7,501 nt of DNA, taken from the NCBI GenBank assembly GCA_964556545.1, contig CAZKWE010000075.1, positions 1 to 7,501 on the forward strand. Direction: 5' to 3'. Both the position numbers and the translations under genes were made by a program. The notes under the pieces are model-generated. The model was not told the origin of the DNA. It saw only the letters and a program-made list of their open reading frames with translations, and did not search any database. Each line of letters begins with the position of its first letter. The first letter of the stretch is position 1. Below, piece by piece: positions 1 to 5,943 of this stretch. Source of the stretch: JALSKU01 sp964556545 (GTDB lineage: Bacteria; Campylobacterota; Campylobacteria; Campylobacterales; JALSKU01).

Positions 1-2
1 AT

Positions 3-755
3 TTTCATATTTTTAAAAAAGATAAAATCTTTCTTGGAATCTATGAAAAAGGTTTTTACTATCGTGATATAAGCACACTTGAACACCACTTAATTATTGG
101 GGAAAGCGGGAGCGGTAAATCAAACTTTATGCAGTTGCTTAATATAAATTTTTTGCACAATCAACACCATATTAAAAAAATATATCACATAGATTTGAAG
201 GGCGGAGTTGAGCTTAAAAGATATGAATCGCTCTCAAGTGTTGAGTTTGTAAGCGATATTCAAAGGTTAGATACTCTTTTAAATGAAGCGATAGAAAACA
301 TGAAGCAGGTGCAACAAATTATGCTTAAACAAGGAATACGAACAAATGATACTATTACCCTTATAATATTTGACGAATTTGGGGCTATTTCAAGTTATCC
401 TGATAAAAAATTAAGAGATTCAATTTTTCAAAAGTTAGCTCTAATTAGTATGCAGGGGCGAAGCTCTAAACACCTTTTGTTTATGTTTGGGCAAAAGGTT
501 GATACAACGACATTGCCCAGCAATATTGTAAATAATTTGCAGTCGCGTGTATTATTAAAAACCTCTAACGATAACAATATCAACATTATAGACCTAAAAG
601 ATAATATTCGTGAAAGAATTACGACAACAGAAGTTCAAGACTTTCCAAAAGGTCGTGTAATCTACAAAGACGGCTTAACTTCCCAAAAATCTTTAGTACA
701 AATCCCTTTTATCTCCGATACTTTTATAGACACCGCTATAAAATACTATTCATAG
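3..755 (+). CDS. FtsK/SpoIIIE-type DNA translocase ATPase, 5'-truncated by the window edge
   Basis: The reading frame is open from the first bases, so the gene starts before the window; the ATG at 129 is internal because it lies after the Walker A motif. About 250 residues are visible. In order they show a Walker A loop GESGSGKS (bases 99-122), the FtsK-type follow-on HIDLKGGVEL, a Walker B strand LIIFDEFGAI (from about 361), and a sensor stretch with GRSSKHLLFMFGQ and LPSNIVNNLQSR. This order is typical of the FtsK/SpoIIIE/coupling-protein motor that pumps double-stranded DNA. Such genes outside the chromosome-segregation ftsK usually belong to integrative or conjugative elements, where they deliver DNA to a transfer channel or act in mobilisation. 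That role is inferred; no relaxase or transfer gene is visible. The stop is TAG, followed within 3 bp by a hairpin. Family is confident, specific role is not. Confidence 0.85.
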   Translation, partial: FHIFKKDKIFLGIYEKGFYYRDISTLEHHLIIGESGSGKSNFMQLLNINFLHNQHHIKKIYHIDLKGGVELKRYESLSSVEFVSDIQRLDTLLNEAIENMKQVQQIMLKQGIRTNDTITLIIFDEFGAISSYPDKKLRDSIFQKLALISMQGRSSKHLLFMFGQKVDTTTLPSNIVNNLQSRVLLKTSNDNNINIIDLKDNIRERITTTEVQDFPKGRVIYKDGLTSQKSLVQIPFISDTFIDTAIKYYS

Positions 756-757
756 TT

Positions 758-794
758 GCCAAAGCGAAAAGCCCTTAAGGGCTTGAAGCTTGGC
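758..794. terminator. Compound hairpin after the FtsK-type gene, possible terminator
   Basis: A perfect 16-bp palindrome AAGCCCTTAAGGGCTT (769-784) can form a 6-bp stem with a TTAA loop. It is nested inside a second inverted repeat, GCCAAAGC (758-765) against GCTTGGC (788-794), with one bulged A. It starts 3 bp after the FtsK stop codon. No T-run follows on the + strand. On the minus strand the inner hairpin is followed by TTTTCGCTTT, which is closer to an intrinsic terminator. It could end the FtsK transcript, act for minus-strand transcription, or be a DNA-level site. Confidence 0.45.
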
Positions 795-936
795 TCTTGA
801 ACTTACTTTATAAAAAGTGTCAGAAAATAGAAAAATTTAATATTTATTTTGATAAAATTAGTGATACGAAAAGTGGTGTAAAGTGATACTTTTTGAACCG
901 CTCTTCTTGGGAAACGCCCATTTTATGGGAGTTATA

Positions 937-986
937 GAGAAATATGGTGCATAGGTGAAATTTCCTCTCATCCGCACCATTTTCTC
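937..986. repeat. Bulged 13-bp inverted repeat with tRNA-3'-end-like distal arm
   Basis: GAGAAATATGGTGC (937-950) pairs with GCACCATTTTCTC (974-986), with one extra T bulged in the left arm. The 23-base loop itself holds a GAAATTTC palindrome. The right half, from AGGTGAAATTTCC to CCGCACCA (953-979), resembles the T-arm, acceptor strand and CCA of a bacterial tRNA-Leu or tRNA-Ser. No matching 5' acceptor strand GCGGATG or D/anticodon arms are found upstream, so this is not a working tRNA gene. Confidence 0.55.
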
Positions 987-1130
987 TTGCTTTGCAACTT
1001 ATAACTAACCTTACCACTATATTATATTCATAATGGTTTTAGTGACATTTGAGTACGAGGTACTTTTATGAGTTACAGCCATAGCTATTTAAAAGTAGCG
1101 AATTATAAATTCAGTATTCAATTATATAAA

Positions 1131-1261
1131 CTTATAGTATCTGTCTTTTTGTGCTTGTCTATCGAAATACAAGCAATAAGCATAAGCACCTTAAAAGCAA
1201 TTTTATTGTATAAATATCCATAACAAATTGCAAGTATCGCTGATTTGTCCGATACTATAAG
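1131..1261 (+). other. Multi-stem structured block upstream of hisF (possible leader or ncRNA)
   Basis: A perfect 11-bp inverted repeat CTTATAGTATC (1131-1141) / GATACTATAAG (1251-1261) closes a 131-nt block. Inside are GTGCTT/AAGCAC (1151-1156/1184-1189), an alternative GCTTGT/ACAAGC (1153-1158/1169-1174), and GCAATTT/AAATTGC (1197-1203/1225-1231). AGTATCG at 1233-1239 can also pair with CGATACT (1250-1256), competing with the outer stem for the same bases. The pieces are seen in the sequence. A transcribed regulatory RNA is inference, and I do not recognise a known riboswitch class. It lies 39 bp before the hisF start. Confidence 0.4.
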
Positions 1262-1300
1262 CAGGCATTAATAAATTTTATAAAAAGCAGATGGTGGTTT

Positions 1301-2059
1301 ATGGAATATTTTGCAAAAAGAATTATACCTTGTTTGGATGTCAAAGACGGTAGAGTTGTTAAAGGTGTCAATTTTGTGGGTCTTCAAGATGCGGGAGATC
1401 CGGTGGAAGTTGCAAAAAGATACGATAAAGAGGGAGCAGATGAGATAACCTTTCTTGATATCACGGCAACTTATGAAAAAAGAGATACTATCGTTGATAT
1501 CGTTAAAGAGGTTGCAAAAGAAGTTTTTATTCCTCTTACGGTTGGTGGCGGTATAAGAAAATTGGATGATATTTATGCATTGCTAAATGTAGGCTGTGAC
1601 AAAGTTAGTATCAATTCAAGTGCAGTTAAAAATCCAAATTTTATAGATGAAAGCTCAAAAAGATTCGGTTCACAGTGTATTGTTGTTGCCATTGATGTAA
1701 AAAAACATAAAGATAGATGGCATGTGTATATAGCCGGAGGCAGGGAAGATACGGGACTTGATGCAGTGGAATGGGCAAATGAAGTTGTCAGTCGAGGAGC
1801 CGGTGAAATACTCTTGACATCTATGGATGCAGACGGTACTAAAAACGGATATGACAATGATATTACTTCACTTTTGAGCAGGACTTTAAATGTTCCGATT
1901 ATTGCAAGCGGTGGAGCAGGTACAATGGAGCACATAAGAGATACTTTTTTGAGCGGAGCGGATGCTGCATTGGCCGCATCGATATTTCACTATAAAGAGA
2001 TAGATATCTTGGATTTGAAGAGATATCTAAAAGATGAGGGTATTCCAGTAAGATTATGA
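1301..2059 (+). CDS. hisF: Imidazole glycerol phosphate synthase, cyclase subunit HisF
   Basis: HisF is the cyclase half of the HisH-HisF complex in the cytoplasm. It uses ammonia from HisH to turn PRFAR into imidazole glycerol phosphate and AICAR, linking histidine and purine synthesis. The 252-residue protein has the usual length and begins with the typical (FAKRIIPCLDVKDGRVVKG) strand. The two catalytic aspartates are D13 (in CLDVKDG) and D132 (in VVAIDVKK). Phosphate-binding loops are TVGGGIR (80-86) and ASGGAG (202-207) of the beta/alpha barrel. The start has only a weak purine-rich GGTGG ribosome site. The TGA stop overlaps the next ATG (ATGA). No other his gene is in the window, so histidine genes are probably scattered, as is common in this phylum. 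Confidence 0.97.
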   Translation: MEYFAKRIIPCLDVKDGRVVKGVNFVGLQDAGDPVEVAKRYDKEGADEITFLDITATYEKRDTIVDIVKEVAKEVFIPLTVGGGIRKLDDIYALLNVGCDKVSINSSAVKNPNFIDESSKRFGSQCIVVAIDVKKHKDRWHVYIAGGREDTGLDAVEWANEVVSRGAGEILLTSMDADGTKNGYDNDITSLLSRTLNVPIIASGGAGTMEHIRDTFLSGADAALAASIFHYKEIDILDLKRYLKDEGIPVRL

Positions 2060-2586
2060 TACTTTGTGCAGGAAGAAATGAACTTATAAAAGGTGCAAAT
2101 CCAATCGGAGTAGGGCTTTGTGAAGTTGTTAAAAATTTAACACAGATTATTATCGAAAGAAATCCATCAGAGTTGTATTTTGTAGGAAGTGCCGGAAGTT
2201 ATGGAAAGTACAAGCCTTTTGATATCGTAGAGTCTTGCAAGGCAGTTCAAGTAGAAGTTTCATCCTTGCTTGATTATACATATACGCCTTTGCTGGAAAT
2301 CATGCAAAAAAATGTTTCATGTGAAACAAATGTTATAGTGAACAGCAGTAATTACATTACAAAAGATAAAGATATGGCCGAACAATTTTTGGAAAAAGGA
2401 TATGACTTGGAAAATATGGAATTTTATGCAGTCATATATGTAGCAAACCAGTTTTCCATTAATGCGAAAGGAATATTTGTTGTTACTAACTATTGTGATG
2501 AAAATGCACATGCCGAGTATATGAAAAATCACAAAATAGCAAATAATATAATGGAGAAAATAGTTGAAGAAAAAATCTATTCTTGA
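2056..2586 (+). CDS. Nucleoside phosphorylase-superfamily protein, short form (PNP/MTAN-like)
   Basis: The 176-residue product carries the ordered motifs of the PNP/UDP-phosphorylase fold: an early strand ILCAGRNE (2-9), the glycine loop FVGSAGSYG (42-50), VNSSNYIT (95-102), the nucleoside-binding ENMEFYA (119-125, matching the family's EME motif), and VTNYCDENAH (143-152) with a candidate catalytic aspartate D148. These enzymes cleave purine nucleosides or methylthioadenosine/S-adenosylhomocysteine. At 176 residues it is clearly shorter than the usual 230-250, so substrate and activity are uncertain. It overlaps hisF by 4 bp (ATGA) without a well-placed ribosome site of its own, suggesting translational coupling. 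It overlaps rlmN by 23 bp. Next to a SAM-using enzyme, a role in recycling SAM by-products is an attractive guess only. Confidence 0.75.
   Translation: MILCAGRNELIKGANPIGVGLCEVVKNLTQIIIERNPSELYFVGSAGSYGKYKPFDIVESCKAVQVEVSSLLDYTYTPLLEIMQKNVSCETNVIVNSSNYITKDKDMAEQFLEKGYDLENMEFYAVIYVANQFSINAKGIFVVTNYCDENAHAEYMKNHKIANNIMEKIVEEKIYS
2553..2556 (+). promoter_or_regulatory. Shine-Dalgarno that fixes the rlmN TTG start
   Basis: GGAG lies 7 bases before TTG at 2564, inside the end of the upstream gene. No in-frame ATG gives a complete RlmN N-terminus, so the TTG start is favoured. Confidence 0.7.
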
Positions 2587-3643
2587 TTTTACAAAAGAGG
2601 AACTTTCAAAAACGATAAAGCCGTCATTCAGAGCAAAGCAAGTTTATGGTTGGATTTATCAAAAATATGTTGACAATTTTGATGAAATGCTAAATTTGCC
2701 AAAAGATTTAAGAAAAGAGTTAAAAGAAAAGTATGATTTATCTCCATTGAAAATTATAGCCAAAGAACAAAGTATAGATGGTAGCATTAAATACCTTTTT
2801 TCTTTAAAAAATTCTCTAAGTATGGAAGCAGTGCTTTTGCCTATGAAAGAGGAGATAAAAGATGATGAGGGCAATGTGGTACAAAGTTCAAAATATACTA
2901 TATGTATTTCTTCTCAAGTGGGATGCAAGATAGGTTGTGCATTTTGTCTAACAGCAAAGGAAGGTTTTAAACAAAATTTAACTGCCGGAGAGATTGTGGC
3001 ACAGGTACTTTTGATAAAAAAAGATAACAAACTTCCGGCTAACAAAAGAGTAAATATAGTCTTTATGGGTATGGGAGAACCTCTTGATAATTTTGACAAT
3101 GTTGTAAAAGCTATAAAGATATTCAGTGATCCTGACGGACTTTGTATATCTCCAAGAAGACAAACAGTATCAACAAGCGGATTATCTCACCAAATAAAAA
3201 GACTTGGTGATATGAATACGGGTGTTTTGTTGGCTATTTCACTACATGCGGTAGACGATGAGATGCGGGAAAAACTTATGCCTATAAATAAAGCTTACAA
3301 TATTGCCTCCATACTTGATGCGATTAGAAATTTTCCTATTGACGCAAGAAAAAGAGTAATGTTTGAATATCTTGTTATAAAAGAGTTGAATGATGATATA
3401 AAAAGTGCAAAAAAACTCATAAAACTTTTACACGGTATTAAAGCTAAAGTAAATCTTATCTATTTCAATCCGTATCCCGATTCTCCATTTAAAAGGCCTG
3501 ACGAAAAAGATATGAGGAAATTTCAATCATATCTTAGAAATCATGGAATAACTTGTACCATAAGAGAGTCAAAGGGTTTGGATATATCAGCTGCTTGTGG
3601 ACAATTGTACGAAAAAAACAGTAAAAGGGGAGTTGAAAAATGA
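2564..3643 (+). CDS. rlmN: Dual-specificity RNA methyltransferase RlmN (23S rRNA A2503 / tRNA A37 C2-methyl)
   Basis: RlmN is a radical-SAM enzyme that methylates C2 of A2503 in 23S rRNA and A37 in some tRNAs, tuning the peptidyl-transferase region and decoding. The 359-residue product has the cluster motif C121-K-I-G-C125-A-F-C128, the two mechanistic cysteines expected for the family at C114 (in TICISSQVGC) and C345 (in SAACGQL), and the SAM-binding GMGEP (169-173). The N-terminal part (1-90) matches the RlmN helical accessory domain with FRAKQVYGWIY. The length is normal. It starts at TTG (2564), 7 bases after GGAG and 23 bp inside the previous gene. The TGA stop overlaps the ATG of a small membrane-protein gene. 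Confidence 0.96.
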   Translation: MKKKSILDFTKEELSKTIKPSFRAKQVYGWIYQKYVDNFDEMLNLPKDLRKELKEKYDLSPLKIIAKEQSIDGSIKYLFSLKNSLSMEAVLLPMKEEIKDDEGNVVQSSKYTICISSQVGCKIGCAFCLTAKEGFKQNLTAGEIVAQVLLIKKDNKLPANKRVNIVFMGMGEPLDNFDNVVKAIKIFSDPDGLCISPRRQTVSTSGLSHQIKRLGDMNTGVLLAISLHAVDDEMREKLMPINKAYNIASILDAIRNFPIDARKRVMFEYLVIKELNDDIKSAKKLIKLLHGIKAKVNLIYFNPYPDSPFKRPDEKDMRKFQSYLRNHGITCTIRESKGLDISAACGQLYEKNSKRGVEK

Positions 3644-3750
3644 ATGGATTTAGTATTGTTGATTGGGCAGAAGTTATCCTGATTGGTATAGTTGTGATCG
3701 TTGGTGTCGGCGGAATTATAAAAGTAATAACTCAAAAAGATGATGAGTAA
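3640..3750 (+). CDS. Small single-helix membrane protein, 36 residues
   Basis: This ORF runs ATG (3640) to TAA (3748-3750). Residues about 10-30 (AEVILIGIVVIVGVGGIIK) form one strongly hydrophobic helix, followed by a charged tail ending TQKDDE. The short N-terminus MNGFSIVDW has an acidic residue before the helix, so the protein is probably a one-pass inner-membrane peptide. The start overlaps the rlmN stop (ATGA), and a purine-rich AAAAGGGGAG lies just upstream as a strong ribosome site, making translation very likely. The last 19 bp overlap the 3' end of the convergent pseudouridine synthase gene. Function is unknown; I do not recognise a named family. Confidence 0.72.
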   Translation: MNGFSIVDWAEVILIGIVVIVGVGGIIKVITQKDDE

Positions 3751-3765
3751 AAAGTATTTTTTGAG
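3731..3765. terminator. AT-rich inverted repeat between convergent genes
   Basis: CTCAAAAA (3731-3738) and TTTTTGAG (3758-3765) can pair over a 19-base loop, with T-runs in both readings. It sits over the two convergent stop codons (TAA at 3748, TGA complement at 3732), where a bidirectional terminator would be expected. The stem is only AT-rich and the loop is long, so this is tentative. Confidence 0.3.
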
Positions 3766-4625
3766 TAAATCTTGTATTTTGTTTCATTGTGGTGAAATTC
3801 TATCCAGTAGGCATGAAGCATAAGTCTTTTTGCCCCTGTTTTTTTTATACGCTCATTTTCACTTAAAATCCCATCCAGATAGTCCGAAGCTGTTTGATAA
3901 TCAACTCCATATATCGGATCACCCAATATAGGATGTTTCACATGAAACAAATGAACTCTTATCTGATGCTGTCTTCCTGTAAGAGGAAGTGCTTCTATAA
4001 GTGTAGTATCGTTTACAGGGTCATAATAAATGGGTTTTATGATAGTTTTGGCATCTCTTCCGGCATCATCTATAAAAACTTTTATCTTAATTTTTGAGTA
4101 ATCTCTGTTGATCTTTATAGGCTTGTCTATCAAAAAATTATGTTCTAATTTACCTTTTACTATGGCAAGATATCCTTTTTTGATCTTTTTGTTTTGAAAA
4201 GCATTTTTGAAAAATATTTCAGTTTTTCTATCTCTTGCAGCTAACACTAACCCACTTGTTTCTTTATCAATTCTGTGAACGATATTTGCATTCATTCCAA
4301 AGTGATATTTTACTTCGTCTGTTAGAGAATAGGGTGTTTTTCTATTTTTTGGATGTACTAACAAACCACTTGGTTTGTCAAAAAAAGCAAAGTCGGGTGT
4401 AGTAAATATCGGCAATAAGCCTTTTGATTTTGGTTTGAAAATAACAAGTGAGATATTACCTTTTATAAATTTAGATTTATTACTAACTATATGATTCTCA
4501 CAAAAGAGTCTATGTTTGTCTATATATCTTTGAGCATCTTTCATGGGGCATGCTAACACATTCATAACAAAACGAAAAGCTCTTATCTCTTTTTCTACAA
4601 AAAAATTGACTTTCTCAAAACCCAA
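3732..4625 (-). CDS. RluA-family pseudouridine synthase with S4-like N-terminus
   Basis: The product isomerises uridine to pseudouridine in rRNA or tRNA. The 297-residue protein has an S4-like RNA-binding N-terminus (about 10-65, with AQRYIDKHRLFCEN), then the catalytic domain with FDKPSGLLVHP (82-92), the signature HRIDKETSGL containing catalytic D120, and LTGRQHQIRVHLFHVKHPILGDPIYG (215-240) typical of RluA/RluC/RluD enzymes. The exact RNA target cannot be told. The start is TTG, 5 bases after an AGGAGA ribosome site that overlaps the intI stop codon (TAG), so translation is probably coupled to the integrase. This is probably a resident housekeeping gene that the integron sits beside. Confidence 0.92.
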   Translation of the reverse strand: MGFEKVNFFVEKEIRAFRFVMNVLACPMKDAQRYIDKHRLFCENHIVSNKSKFIKGNISLVIFKPKSKGLLPIFTTPDFAFFDKPSGLLVHPKNRKTPYSLTDEVKYHFGMNANIVHRIDKETSGLVLAARDRKTEIFFKNAFQNKKIKKGYLAIVKGKLEHNFLIDKPIKINRDYSKIKIKVFIDDAGRDAKTIIKPIYYDPVNDTTLIEALPLTGRQHQIRVHLFHVKHPILGDPIYGVDYQTASDYLDGILSENERIKKTGAKRLMLHAYWIEFHHNETKYKIYSKNTFYSSSF

Positions 4626-4630
4626 AATTT

Positions 4631-4636
4631 TCTCCT
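4631..4636 (-). promoter_or_regulatory. AGGAGA ribosome site of the RluA-family gene, overlapping the intI stop
   Basis: Read on the minus strand, AGGAGA begins within the intI TAG (4637-4635) and lies 5 bases before TTG at 4625. It both decides the TTG start and points to stop-start coupling with the integrase. Confidence 0.75.
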
Positions 4637-5627
4637 ATATCGTATCAAGAGGACTATGAAGATATTCTCTGCTTAAGTCTCTTACTATGTGAGTATATAT
4701 CATAGTAGTAGATATATCTTTGTGCCCGAGAAGTTCCTGTATGGTTCTTATGTCAATTCCGCTCTGGAGCAGATGGGTGGCATAAGAGTGTCTGAATGTA
4801 TGAGCTGAAATCCTTTTTGGTATTTGGGCTTTATTGGCGGCTTGTTTGATATTTCTTCCAAAAGTTGCCGGTAGTATGTGAAATCTCATCATTTTGCCAC
4901 TTCTTGGGTCTTTAGAGAGATTTTTCATAGGAAACAGATACTGCCATTTGAACTCTCTATTGGCATTGGGATATTTTTTTTCAAGCGAATTTGGAAGATT
5001 GATATAGCCGTATCCTTTGCTCAAATCATCTTGATGGATTTTTTCTACGGCTGAAATTTGCAACATAAGATCATCTTTTATCTTTATAGGAAGCGGTACA
5101 ACTCTGTCTTTTTGACTTTTGCTATCCCATACATATACATTCTTAAAACCAAAGTCTATATCCTTTATGCGAAGTCTTAAAAGCTCATTCATCCTCAGTC
5201 CGCAACCATATAAAAGCTGAAGCATAAGCTTGTAAATGCCGTTTGTATGAAATATGACACGAGCTACTTCCTCTTTTGTCAATACAACAGGAAGATGCTC
5301 TTTTCTTTTTGCTCTTAGAGCTTGGATATTCCATTTGCTTGTATCGACTCCCAAAATTTCTTTATATAAAAATAAAATAGCATTGAAAGCTTGATTTTGA
5401 GTCGTAGGAGATACATTTTTGCTAACCGCAAGATAGGTTAGAAATTCTTCTATCTCTTTTTTGCCCATATCTAAAGGATGCTTTTTTTGATGAAAAAGTA
5501 TATATTCTTTGTTCCAATAAGTATAAGTTTTTTCAGTAGATCTGCTATAGCCTTTAAAAATTATCTTCTCTCTTAATCTGTCGAGTAATTTTTTATCTTT
5601 TACCAATGTATGTCTCCCTGTTATCAT
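4635..5627 (-). CDS. intI: Integron integrase IntI (tyrosine recombinase)
   Basis: IntI recombines folded single-stranded attC sites with attI to capture, excise and shuffle gene cassettes. The 330-residue protein (family about 320-340) has an N-terminal SAM-like core-binding domain (about 12-95) and a catalytic domain with R145 (GCGLR), K173, H276 and R279 (HTFRHSYATHLL), H302 (ELLGH) and nucleophile Y311 (TTMIYTH). These match the IntI1 positions to within one residue. The feature that separates IntI from XerC/D is present at about 207-250: INLPNSLEKKYPNA, then FKWQYLFP and KDPRSG. The C-terminus HSPLD is also typical. The ATG start overlaps nothing. It is transcribed away from the cassette array, the usual integron layout. 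No residue is missing, so it should be active. Confidence 0.96.
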   Translation of the reverse strand: MITGRHTLVKDKKLLDRLREKIIFKGYSRSTEKTYTYWNKEYILFHQKKHPLDMGKKEIEEFLTYLAVSKNVSPTTQNQAFNAILFLYKEILGVDTSKWNIQALRAKRKEHLPVVLTKEEVARVIFHTNGIYKLMLQLLYGCGLRMNELLRLRIKDIDFGFKNVYVWDSKSQKDRVVPLPIKIKDDLMLQISAVEKIHQDDLSKGYGYINLPNSLEKKYPNANREFKWQYLFPMKNLSKDPRSGKMMRFHILPATFGRNIKQAANKAQIPKRISAHTFRHSYATHLLQSGIDIRTIQELLGHKDISTTMIYTHIVRDLSREYLHSPLDTI

Positions 5628-5764
5628 ATAAATATATCACTTATTTTAATAAAATAATACTTATAAATATATTATTATCACAGTATAAGCTATGATTTCA
5701 AAGATAATAATCGTTTTAAGATATATTTTATGCAATAATGGATAAAATCATTATACAATAAATA
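5628..5764. promoter_or_regulatory. AT-rich intI/array control region with overlapping divergent -10 elements
   Basis: This 137-bp spacer is extremely AT-rich. On the minus strand TATAAT (complement of 5750-5755) and TATACT (complement of 5682-5687) are good -10 candidates for intI. On the plus strand TACAAT (5754-5759) could drive the cassettes (Pc), overlapping the first intI candidate. No LexA box of the CTGT-N8-ACAG type is present. No GTTRRRY core is found here, so the attI point is uncertain; the best guess is GTAATCC at 5765. Confidence 0.45.
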
Positions 5765-5795
5765 GTAATCCCTGCACCTGCGGTGCAGGGATTAC
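5765..5795. repeat. Perfect 14-bp hairpin at the attI/first-cassette border
   Basis: GTAATCCCTGCACC (5765-5778) pairs perfectly with GGTGCAGGGATTAC (5782-5795) around a TGC loop. It marks an abrupt change from very AT-rich to GC-rich sequence. Its 15-bp core (5775-5789) recurs inverted at 5827-5841. GTAATCC is one base off GTTATCC, the core box predicted by the GGATAAC 1L box of the first attC, so the left end of the hairpin may be the recombination border. Confidence 0.7.
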
Positions 5796-5796
5796 A

Positions 5797-5943
5797 CCGA
5801 GCAGAGCGAGTTCTTGTCATCCTCCACCTGCACCGCAGGTGTTCGGATAACAAGTCGCAGGAGCGAACACTCTTTTGCACTCTTCAGACAAAAAGAAGAA
5901 AGCTCCGCTTTCTCTTTTATCTTCAGAGTGTCGCTCTGCTCGG
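5797..5943. repeat. 13-bp perfect inverted repeat spanning the first attC
   Basis: CCGAGCAGAGCGA (5797-5809) is the exact reverse complement of TCGCTCTGCTCGG (5931-5943), which is the right arm of the attC. The left copy lies in GGATTAC-ACCGA-GCAGAGCG (5789-5808), a near copy of the true attC left arm GGATAAC-AAGTC-GCAGGAGCG (5845-5865) that lacks its extrahelical G. Confidence 0.8.
5813..5854. repeat. Imperfect 42-nt hairpin overlapping the first attC 1L box
   Basis: CTTGT, ATCC and CACCTGC (5813-5831) pair with GCAGGTG, GGAT and ACAAG (5835-5854), with small internal loops and an ACC terminal loop. Its right arm contains GGATAAC, the 1L box of the attC, so forming this hairpin would compete with the folded attC. 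Confidence 0.6.

Larger units (their letters stand above)
756..1300. other. Gene-free 545-bp stretch with several inverted repeats
   Basis: No convincing coding frame, tRNA or rRNA is seen. The stretch joins a probable mobile-element gene to the core hisF operon and must hold the hisF promoter, but I see no clear -35/-10 pair. It contains the compound hairpin at 758-794, a 5-bp hairpin CCCAT/ATGGG (917-929), a bulged 13-bp inverted repeat (937-986), a 5-bp hairpin AGTAC/GTACT (1052-1064) and a multi-stem block (1131-1261). The density of stems suggests either a structured leader or non-coding RNA, or the remains of an element boundary. Confidence 0.6.

Noticed and set aside
937..986. A complete tRNA gene
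   Set aside because: Only a T-arm/acceptor-like 3' end is present; the T-stem pairs poorly and no matching 5' acceptor strand, D-arm or anticodon arm is found upstream.
1573..1935. A 120-codon frame antisense to hisF
   Set aside because: It is a shadow of the clearly conserved hisF frame, with low-complexity composition and no ribosome site.
4635..5627. XerC/XerD/XerH-type or phage integrase
   Set aside because: The insert with LPNSLEKKYPNA and FKWQYLFP, and the neighbouring attC sites, are specific to integron integrases.
5628..5764. SOS (LexA) control of intI
   Set aside because: No CTGT-N8-ACAG-like box is present upstream of intI.
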